This document shows, one piece after another, positions 57,408 to 64,000 of a DNA stretch of 64,000 nt. Source of the DNA: Pseudomonadota bacterium (GTDB taxonomy: Bacteria; Pseudomonadota; Gammaproteobacteria; Steroidobacterales; Steroidobacteraceae); contig JAJZUT010000005.1 in the NCBI GenBank assembly GCA_021847105.1, positions 1-64,000 on the forward strand, read 5' to 3'. Position 1 is the first letter of the stretch; each line of letters begins with the position of its first letter. The notes beneath the pieces are model-generated. The model was not told the DNA's origin. It saw only the letters and a program-made list of their open reading frames with translations, and did not search any database. The position numbers and the translations under genes are program-made.

Positions 57408-59072
57408 ATGAGAGTACGAAGAGGATGGGAACTGGGCCTGCGCAAAATCATGCGCGGTAGTGCGTTCCTCGCCCTGATCGCCGCAATCGTGGCGTTCGCG
57501 CCAGAGGGGGCGCGAGCCGCCGAGAGTGGCCTCATTGCGCGGGTGGAGGGTGGTCTGGTTCGCGGACAAGTGGAGCACGGTGTGATCGCGTTCAAGGGGA
57601 TCCCCTATGCAGCGCCCCCGGTGGGCGAGCTCAGATGGGCACCCCCACAGCAGGTGGGGACCTGGAAGGGGGTCAGGCCGGCGCTGCATTACGGACACGA
57701 CTGCATGCAGGTGCTTTTCCGAGGCGACGCAGCGCCGGAGCGCACCGTGCCAAGTGAAAACTGTCTGTATCTGAATGTCTGGCGTCCCAAAGGGACACCA
57801 TTGCACAACCTGCCGGTGATGGTGTGGATTTATGGCGGGGGCTTCGTCAATGGCGGGACCTCGCCGGCGGTCTACGACGGCAGTGAATTCGCCCGAGACG
57901 GCGTCATCATGGTCAGCTTCAATTACCGGTTGGGAAATTTCGGATTCTTTGCCTTTCCGGGACTTACTCGTGCGTCGCGCGGCCGTCTTCTCGGCGATTA
58001 CGCGTTCATGGATCAGTTGGCAGCGCTCAAATGGGTGCAGCGCAACATTCGGGCGTTTGGCGGCAATCCGCACAACGTGACGGTGTTCGGTGAATCCGCG
58101 GGTGGCATCTCGGTGAACGATCTGTTGATCAGCCCGCTGGCACACGGACTGTTTGCGCGAGCGATCATCGAGTCCGGCGGCGGACGGCCGATTTTCCCGC
58201 CGCGCCCCCTTTCGGGCTCCCCGCAGTCGGCGCAGGCGATGGGTGTGAAGCTCGCTCGTCACTTTGGAATCGATGGACGCGGAACGCATGCGCTCGCCGA
58301 GTTGCGGGGGCTGCCGGCGTCGAAATTGGTCGATGGACTGAATATGGCGACGATGGGCCAGAACCACACCTATGTCGGTGGGCCCATCGTGTACGACCAT
58401 CTGTACATGGGGGCACCGATGCAGGTGTATGCCCAGCATCCGGACATCGGCAATCATGTGCCGGTGATGATTGGTGCAAACAGCGCAGATCTCGGCTTTC
58501 TTCGGGCGAAATCCATTCATGCACTGTTCGCGAAGTTTGGACCGAAGGCTGCCGAAGCCAGGGCAGCATTTGATCCAAGTGGGCGGCTGAACGTGTTTCA
58601 GGCGGCCTTCCGCGTGGGTGGGGCTTTGATGATGATCGAGCCGGCGCGAGCGATTGCACGCGCACTTTCAGCGCGCGGTCAGCCCGTATACGAGTATCGA
58701 TTCTCCTATGTGGCCAGTTCCATTCGAAATACGCGCTTCGGGAAGCTCGGCGCGATGCATGCGTCCGAGATCCCGTATGTCTTTGATACGGTGCGGGCGC
58801 ATTATGGCAGGAAGACCAGCGCGCAAGATCAGCGAGTGGCCGAGCAGATGCATGCCTACTGGGTGGCTTTTGCCAAGACGGGACGTCCCGATCCGAAGGG
58901 CTTGCCGGCGTGGCCCCAGTACCATGCGCACAGCGACCGGCTGCTGAATTTCACCGGTCAAGGTCCCATCGCTGAGGCCGATCCCTGGCGGACTCGGCTC
59001 AATTTGGCCGAGTGGTACTCGCAGCGAAAGGAGGCGGCGCGCAAGGCGCCCGGTGCGCCGGACGCTCACTGA
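57408..59072 (+). CDS. Type-B carboxylesterase (first)
   Basis: A 554-residue exported carboxylesterase with signal peptide (about 1-42). Nucleophile elbow FGESAGGIS (Ser about 229), oxyanion GGGFVNG, family block ENCLYLNVWRPKGTPLHNLPVMV and His in MHASEIPYVFD; the catalytic acid is probably in GANSADLGFL, where Asp appears instead of the usual Glu. It would hydrolyse ester bonds of small molecules in the periplasm. The gene follows the TonB receptor by 40 bases and a second paralogue follows, so it belongs to the same operon. Confidence 0.9.
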   Translation: MRVRRGWELGLRKIMRGSAFLALIAAIVAFAPEGARAAESGLIARVEGGLVRGQVEHGVIAFKGIPYAAPPVGELRWAPPQQVGTWKGVRPALHYGHDCMQVLFRGDAAPERTVPSENCLYLNVWRPKGTPLHNLPVMVWIYGGGFVNGGTSPAVYDGSEFARDGVIMVSFNYRLGNFGFFAFPGLTRASRGRLLGDYAFMDQLAALKWVQRNIRAFGGNPHNVTVFGESAGGISVNDLLISPLAHGLFARAIIESGGGRPIFPPRPLSGSPQSAQAMGVKLARHFGIDGRGTHALAELRGLPASKLVDGLNMATMGQNHTYVGGPIVYDHLYMGAPMQVYAQHPDIGNHVPVMIGANSADLGFLRAKSIHALFAKFGPKAAEARAAFDPSGRLNVFQAAFRVGGALMMIEPARAIARALSARGQPVYEYRFSYVASSIRNTRFGKLGAMHASEIPYVFDTVRAHYGRKTSAQDQRVAEQMHAYWVAFAKTGRPDPKGLPAWPQYHAHSDRLLNFTGQGPIAEADPWRTRLNLAEWYSQRKEAARKAPGAPDAH

Positions 59073-59203
59073 TGGCGCGATCCTGGTTCGTGTTGCAGCT
59101 CGGAAATCTCACGGTATTGCGATGCGCTTGCGGGCGGGGCTGCAGCAGTGAACGGGTGGCGAGCCCTCGGTCGCGGATGAGGGGCGCACATGGCGGCTCG
59201 GAT

Positions 59204-60838
59204 ATGCTCTCTCCACCGAGTGCCCGCCGGAAGGTCAATGCGCTGCGTCATGTGTTTTCGGTCAGCGTGGCCCTGCTCGGGGTCCTGGCTGTGAGTGCCT
59301 GGCGCTCAGAGTCGGTCGCAGCGCAATCCCCGCCCGAGGTGCAGGTCGCGCAGGGTCGCCTGGTGGGCCTGAGAGTGGGAAGCGTTGAGACCTTTCTCGG
59401 GGTGCCCTATGCCGCTGCACCGGTCGGTCCCAATCGCTGGCGTGCGCCGCAACCGGCGCCACACTGGCGCGGCGTGCGCACGGCCGAGCATTTCGCTCCA
59501 AGCTGCTACCAACCGCTGACGGCGAAGGGCTTCGGTCCCTGGACACGCGAGTACGTTGTGCAGGGGCGCACGAGCGAGGACTGTCTGTATCTGAACGTCT
59601 GGGCGCCGGTTCATGCGAAGCGCCCCTTGCCGGTCATGATGTGGATCCCGGGAGGTGGGTTCATCTCCGGTTCCGGTTCAGTGCCCGTTTACGACGGTGC
59701 GCGGCTCGCAGCTCGTGGAATCATCGTCGTCACGATCAATTATCGCCTGGGGGTATTGGGCTTCTTCACCGATCCGGCGCTGGTTGCCCAGGCGAGAAGG
59801 AACCACGAACCGCCCGGCAATTGGGGGCTACAGGACATGATCGCCGCGCTGCGATGGCTGCACACGAACATCGCCGCATTCGGCGGTGATCCGTCACAGA
59901 TCACCCTTGCGGGGCAGTCGGCCGGCTCGATCGCCGTACAGGATCTGCTGACCAGCCCGCTTGCCGCCGGGCTGTTCTCCCGGGCCATAGCCGAAAGTGG
60001 TCTACCGGGATCGATCCCGGTGATCTCGCTCGCGCAAGCCGAAACCGCGGGTGAGGCGCTCGCTCGTGCGCAGGACGCCAGGACATTGGAGGAATTGCGT
60101 GCGCTGTCGCCTGAAAAGTTGGACGCGGCAGCCAAGATGGGCAGCCCGGCTGCCATGCCCATTGTCGACGGGGTACTCCTTCCAGGGCCGCCTCGCCAGC
60201 GATTTGCAGCCGGGTACTTTGCCAAGGTGCCGATTCTGGTTGGCATGGATGCGAACGATAGCGTCGTCTTTTCCGGAGCACTGCCGAGCTCGGTGACTCG
60301 CAGTGCGTGGCGAGCATTTCTGCACAGCCGGTTTGGGGTCATGGCGCCACGATTCGCGAAATTATTTCCCGCGCACAGCGACGTGGCGAGGGCTCGAGCG
60401 GAGCGCGCGGTCCGTCGGGACCTCGGCCTTGCTGCGCTGTATGCGTGGTCCCGTTTGTGGCTCATGCACTCGCGAGTCCCTGCCTACGTCTACATCTGGA
60501 CGCATGTCGAGCCGGGCCCTCAGTCAGCTCGCTGGGGCGCATTCCACTCTTCGGAAATTCCATACATCTTTCGGACGCTGAACAAGTCACCCCAGCGCCG
60601 CTTCACCTCACTCGATCGCTCCATCTCCATTCGCATGTCGCGTTACTGGACGAACTTTGTCAAAACAGGCAACCCCAATGGTGCAGAGCTGCCGGTCTGG
60701 AGGCCGTTGAGCGTCAACAGCCGGCAGCTTATGCAGCTCGGGGCGCGAGTGACCCCACGATGGTTTTTGCCGCCTGCCACGCTGCGCGCGATGCAGAAAT
60801 TTGTCGCACAGGGAGGGCACGTTGGACTGTTCAATTAG
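59204..60838 (+). CDS. Type-B carboxylesterase (second)
   Basis: A 544-residue paralogue of the preceding esterase. Features: signal peptide (about 1-33), SEDCLYLNVWAPVHAKRPLPV, oxyanion GGGFISGSG, nucleophile elbow GQSAGSIAV and the His region AFHSSEIPYIFRT. The acid position reads GMDANDSVVF, again without the usual Glu. ATGs at 59204 and 59177 are possible starts; the frame is open even further upstream, overlapping the end of the first esterase. Two divergent esterases in one operon suggest substrates with two kinds of ester linkage, which is inference. Confidence 0.87.
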   Translation: MLSPPSARRKVNALRHVFSVSVALLGVLAVSAWRSESVAAQSPPEVQVAQGRLVGLRVGSVETFLGVPYAAAPVGPNRWRAPQPAPHWRGVRTAEHFAPSCYQPLTAKGFGPWTREYVVQGRTSEDCLYLNVWAPVHAKRPLPVMMWIPGGGFISGSGSVPVYDGARLAARGIIVVTINYRLGVLGFFTDPALVAQARRNHEPPGNWGLQDMIAALRWLHTNIAAFGGDPSQITLAGQSAGSIAVQDLLTSPLAAGLFSRAIAESGLPGSIPVISLAQAETAGEALARAQDARTLEELRALSPEKLDAAAKMGSPAAMPIVDGVLLPGPPRQRFAAGYFAKVPILVGMDANDSVVFSGALPSSVTRSAWRAFLHSRFGVMAPRFAKLFPAHSDVARARAERAVRRDLGLAALYAWSRLWLMHSRVPAYVYIWTHVEPGPQSARWGAFHSSEIPYIFRTLNKSPQRRFTSLDRSISIRMSRYWTNFVKTGNPNGAELPVWRPLSVNSRQLMQLGARVTPRWFLPPATLRAMQKFVAQGGHVGLFN

Positions 60839-60902
60839 GCTCACGCTGTATCCGGACCGGATTTCGTGCGGCCGTGGGCATCAGATCGAGGATTACTGAA
60901 GT

Positions 60903-60956
60903 GCCCCTTGATGCTGAAGATCCCGCCGGGCCTGCCGCTCAAGGGGCGGCTGTTTT
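60903..60956 (+). terminator. Possible attenuator/terminator between esterase and GH3 genes
   Basis: GCCCCTTGA (60903-60911) pairs perfectly with TCAAGGGGC (60939-60947) and a short T-run (TTTT at 60953-60956) follows after GGCTG. It could end the esterase transcript and separate the GH3 gene, or attenuate it. The loop of 27 bases is long and itself GC-rich, and the T-run is weak. Confidence 0.45.
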
Positions 60957-61008
60957 GCCTGGCGCCAATGCCGTACACGCGATTACGCATGCTGTCAGGA
61001 AACGTCAA

Positions 61009-63981
61009 ATGCCCAATCAATCCGCCGCGCGCCATAGTCGAGCTCATTCACTGCTGATCGTCGTCGTCGGAATTGCTTGGCTCGGCCTGACTGGCTGCGA
61101 GAGCAAGCAGCCAGTGGCGCCGCAGAAGTCGGCTGCCAATGTGGCGGGGCCAGTCGGCGTGGCGGCGGATTGTCCATGGCTGGATTCTCATTTGTCGATC
61201 GCGAAGCGCGTCGCAATGATCATGCACAAGATGACGGTCGCAGACGAGATCAAGCTGGTCGAAGGCCATGGCCTGCATCCTTACGTCGGTGATATTGTGA
61301 AAAATGCCCGACTGTGTCTGCCGTCGATCGGGCTTGAGGATGGACCCAATGGCGTAGGCGATGGCATGACCGGAGTGACGCAGTTGCCGTCCGGCGCGGC
61401 GCTTGCCGCAACCTTCTCTCGTTCGCTGGCCTATCAATACGGAAAGGTGATAGGCGCTGAGCAAGCCGCGAAAGGCTCGTCGGTCGACTTAGGTCCGACC
61501 GTCAACCTGGATCGGGACCCACGTTGGGGGCGTGAGTTCGAAAGTCTCTCTGAGGATCCGGTTCTGACCGCGCAACTTGGTGTTGCGGAAATTGGAGGCA
61601 TTCAGAGTCAGGGCACGATCGCTCAGGTGAAGCATTTCGTCGCCTACAACCAGGAGACGAACCGAAACACGCCACAAGACAAAGTAACGGTCTCGCAGCG
61701 GGCGCTACACGAGTTGTACCTACCGGCATTTCGCGCCGCGATCCGCGGCGGGAAAGTCGGCTCGATCATGTGCGCCTATTCGACGGTGAACGGACACTAT
61801 AGCTGTCAGAATCGTGATCTGCTCACTGGGGTGCTGCGCGGCGAATGGAATTTTACCGGATTCGTCACCACGGACTGGTTTGCGCTGCACAACCTCTCAG
61901 GCGCCACGGCGGGAACCGACCTGGAGGAACCATTCAGCCGCTTCTTCGGAGCGCCGCTCAAGCATGCGGTGAGGCAAGGGACGATTGCGCGCGCGATGCT
62001 CAATACCATGGTTGCGCATATTCTTGAGCCGCTGTTCCGTTTCAATTTCTTCAATCGTCCACGGCGGATATCGGTCACGGCTGACGCGACGACCCCGGTG
62101 CATGAGCGGGTTGCGACCCGGGTGGCTGCCTCCGGCACTGTCTTGCTGAAAAACCGGCATCATCTGCTGCCTCTGTCGAGGACGGCGAAAATCGCGGTGA
62201 TTGGTCCGGCCGCATCGGCGCAGGTAACCTATGGCGGGGGAGGCAGCGCCTACGTCCTGCCCTCGGGGAAGACCAGCCCCCTTGCCGGGATCGCCGCGCT
62301 TGCGGCGCCGGGCGGCGCTACCTATACGCAGGGTCTGCCGGACAATCGTGAACTCACGCCTATCCCGGCGTCCGATTTGTCGCCGCCTTATGGTGGTCAC
62401 GGTGACTCTTACAGCGCGATTCTGCGAGCGCCGCAGACCGGGACGTACATCATCGGCTTCACCAACGGCTGTCATTGTTTCAGCGTCGCAAGCGTAGCCC
62501 TCGATGGGCGGACGCTGATCAATAATCCGGGCACGTCTCCGACCGCGACCTATTCCGCTGCAGTTCGCTTGACGCAAGGCCACTCCTATCGGGTTACGGT
62601 GAAAGGCCCGAAGCCGATGATGATGGGTCCGATTCCCAAGAAGCTGAAAGAAAAGCTGAAGAAGCTGATGGGGTCGGGCCCGGCGGCGAGCGAGCTGCTC
62701 TGGGCGACGCCCTCGACGGTGAACGCTGAGATCCACAAGGCGGTGATTGCGGCCAGGGCGGCCCAGGTGGCGATCGTCGTGGTGGCGGACAACACGGAGA
62801 CCGAGGGGGCGGATCGGCCGGGTCTGAATTTGCCGTCTGCGCAGAATGCGCTGGTGAGCGCGGTGGCCGCGGCGAATCCCCACACCATCGTCGTCGTGCA
62901 GGCCGGCGCTCCGATTGCGATGCCCTGGGTGCATCGGGTGTCGGCTGTTCTTGATACCTGGTATCCGGGCCAGACCGATGGCGCGGCGCTGGCCAATGTG
63001 CTGTTCGGCAGAGTTGATCCCAGCGGCCATCTGCCGGTGACATTTCCCCGGCGTCTTGCCGACGTCCCAGCGGCAAACCCGGCACGCTTCCCGGGCGTCC
63101 ACGGACAAGTTCAGTATTCGGAAGGCGTTCTGGTCGGGTACCGCTGGTACGAGGCCAAGCGCATCAAGCCCTTGTTCCCGTTCGGCTATGGACTGTCCTA
63201 TACCCGATTCCAGTTCAGCCACTTGCACTTGAGCGCCAACCGTGTCGATGGAGTGACTCCCATTCACGTTAGCGCGCGCCTGACGAACGTTGGACACGTT
63301 ACCGGGACGGACGTCGTGCAGGTGTATCTCGGCCTGCCGCGCTCGACGGGTGAGCCGCCTCGGAAGCTGGTCGATTTTCAGCGCGTCACGCTTTCTCCTG
63401 GTCAATCGAAAGTGGTCGACTTCAGCATCCGGCCACGTGAGGAATGGTGGTGGGGGCGCAACGGCTGGACCGAGACCTCTGGCGTCTATCGCATCTACGT
63501 CGGCGACTCCTCGGCACGCGCGAACCTGCCGCTGAGGGCGCGCTACGCCATGGAGAGCTCGATCGGCGATCGGCGCGTGTCCGTGTCGGCGTCACCGACC
63601 TTCAAGCCGAGCGTGCGGACCGTCGTGCGAGTCGTACTGAGCGCGGGCGGAAATGAGGTGCTCCATGGCGTGACGCTGCGGCTCGGCGCGCCCGGTGGCT
63701 GGCGCATCCGGCCGATCGGCAAAACGACTTACGGCACGCTGTCGCCGCGTGCAGCGGCCACGGCAGACTTTGCGGTGACCCCGCCATCCTGGGCGGTTTC
63801 GCGGTACGTTACGCTGTTCGCGACTGCCAGGCTGGCGAAAGGCACATGCGTCGGAGGGGGCGCTGATCGCAGTGGGGGGCGCGGGAACTCTGCGGGTCGA
63901 TCCGGCCGGAGAGATGTGCCGCAAGCGACACGCTGTGGCGGTGTCCACCGTCATGGTGGCGATGTGGTTCTGCTGCAATGA
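61009..63981 (+). CDS. GH3 beta-glycosidase lipoprotein, 3' end probably frameshifted
   Basis: About 990 residues in this frame. A lipobox GLTGC (Cys30) anchors it in a membrane. The GH3 (alpha/beta)8 domain contains GPTVNLDRDPRWGREFES, KHFVAYNQE and the nucleophile region GFVTTDWF with Asp289. The second domain has the PA14-like insertion (about 455-545), NTETEGADRPGLNLP with the presumed acid/base Glu, and PFGYGLSYTRF. A fibronectin-III-like part and a C-terminal NEW3-like region follow. Near 63840 the reading frame turns unlike protein (CVGGGADRSGGRGNSAGR), while the +1 frame continues sensibly (HASEGALIAVGGAGTLRV), so one inserted base is likely. It should remove glucose, xylose or related sugars from glycosides, in line with its neighbours. 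Confidence 0.85.
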   Translation: MPNQSAARHSRAHSLLIVVVGIAWLGLTGCESKQPVAPQKSAANVAGPVGVAADCPWLDSHLSIAKRVAMIMHKMTVADEIKLVEGHGLHPYVGDIVKNARLCLPSIGLEDGPNGVGDGMTGVTQLPSGAALAATFSRSLAYQYGKVIGAEQAAKGSSVDLGPTVNLDRDPRWGREFESLSEDPVLTAQLGVAEIGGIQSQGTIAQVKHFVAYNQETNRNTPQDKVTVSQRALHELYLPAFRAAIRGGKVGSIMCAYSTVNGHYSCQNRDLLTGVLRGEWNFTGFVTTDWFALHNLSGATAGTDLEEPFSRFFGAPLKHAVRQGTIARAMLNTMVAHILEPLFRFNFFNRPRRISVTADATTPVHERVATRVAASGTVLLKNRHHLLPLSRTAKIAVIGPAASAQVTYGGGGSAYVLPSGKTSPLAGIAALAAPGGATYTQGLPDNRELTPIPASDLSPPYGGHGDSYSAILRAPQTGTYIIGFTNGCHCFSVASVALDGRTLINNPGTSPTATYSAAVRLTQGHSYRVTVKGPKPMMMGPIPKKLKEKLKKLMGSGPAASELLWATPSTVNAEIHKAVIAARAAQVAIVVVADNTETEGADRPGLNLPSAQNALVSAVAAANPHTIVVVQAGAPIAMPWVHRVSAVLDTWYPGQTDGAALANVLFGRVDPSGHLPVTFPRRLADVPAANPARFPGVHGQVQYSEGVLVGYRWYEAKRIKPLFPFGYGLSYTRFQFSHLHLSANRVDGVTPIHVSARLTNVGHVTGTDVVQVYLGLPRSTGEPPRKLVDFQRVTLSPGQSKVVDFSIRPREEWWWGRNGWTETSGVYRIYVGDSSARANLPLRARYAMESSIGDRRVSVSASPTFKPSVRTVVRVVLSAGGNEVLHGVTLRLGAPGGWRIRPIGKTTYGTLSPRAAATADFAVTPPSWAVSRYVTLFATARLAKGTCVGGGADRSGGRGNSAGRSGRRDVPQATRCGGVHRHGGDVVLLQ

Positions 63982-64000
63982 CGGCGGCAGTGTGGCTCAT

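Noticed and set aside
61897..63405. A 502-codon open minus-strand frame opposite the GH3 gene
   Set aside because: Arg/His-rich antisense frame without motifs; the GH3 reading has all catalytic motifs.
1..64000. CRISPR arrays, IS elements and integrase genes
   Set aside because: No regularly spaced direct repeats, transposase motifs or integrase catalytic motifs were seen on either strand by reading the sequence.

Overview
The window is GC-rich bacterial DNA, densely coded on both strands. The gene families point to a Gram-negative proteobacterium: VirB/D4 secretion genes, a TonB-dependent receptor, OmpW, an Omp85-type barrel, a tripartite RND pump and BlaI/M56 genes. Gammaproteobacteria of the Xanthomonadales/Nevskiales/Steroidobacterales kind seem most likely, but nothing in the window fixes the lineage. 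All functions are read from motifs and gene order only; no database search was possible.

Layout. (1) 0.1-2.4 kb: two toxin-antitoxin modules on the minus strand, MntA/HepT and HipA/HipB. (2) 2.7-15.5 kb: mostly housekeeping and envelope genes: a SNF2 ATPase with a SWIM-domain partner, panD, a Uma2-type nuclease-fold protein, phosphomannomutase/phosphoglucomutase, a bactofilin overlapping a zinc-ribbon gene, OmpW, an Omp85-like barrel, a sigma factor with a membrane partner, and a MOSC protein. (3) 15.7-20.1 kb: a large exported FecR/DUF6600-type protein, then an outer-membrane beta-barrel with a haem c motif and a dihaem cytochrome c4-like protein, closed by a strong intrinsic terminator. (4) 20.2-34.8 kb: a compact conjugation module: SSB, VirB2-VirB11 (including a short VirB7-like lipoprotein), two paralogous VirD4/TraG coupling ATPases separated by a coiled-coil membrane protein, and a MobA/MobL (MOBQ-type) relaxase. 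Nearly every junction overlaps by a few bases. No integrase, VirB1 or oriT was found. A 9-bp-arm inverted repeat lies in the divergent region before it.

(5) 34.8-46.6 kb: a PAP2 phosphatase, an ArsB-type transporter, a BlaI repressor and M56 membrane peptidase translationally coupled to an RND efflux operon (adaptor, pump, outer-membrane factor), an MFS transporter, and a REC-EAL c-di-GMP response regulator. (6) 46.8 kb: tRNA-Val(CAC) with its own promoter, followed by about 800 bp without a credible gene and a frameshifted PEP-CTERM gene. (7) 48.5-64 kb: a catabolic locus. A minus-strand operon (AtuA-like, small AtuA-related protein, CitMHS transporter, tannase-family esterase) diverges from a LysR regulator across a textbook T-N11-A dyad. 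Downstream on the plus strand are a TonB-dependent receptor, two type-B carboxylesterases and a GH3 lipoprotein. Together these look like uptake and de-esterification/deglycosylation of a plant-type aromatic or terpenoid ester glycoside; the real substrate is not shown by the sequence.

The most unusual item is the T4SS with tandem coupling proteins. Other points worth attention are the barrel with a c-type haem motif plus cytochrome c4, the BlaI/M56-coupled RND pump, and the AtuA/tannase/TBDR/esterase/GH3 locus.
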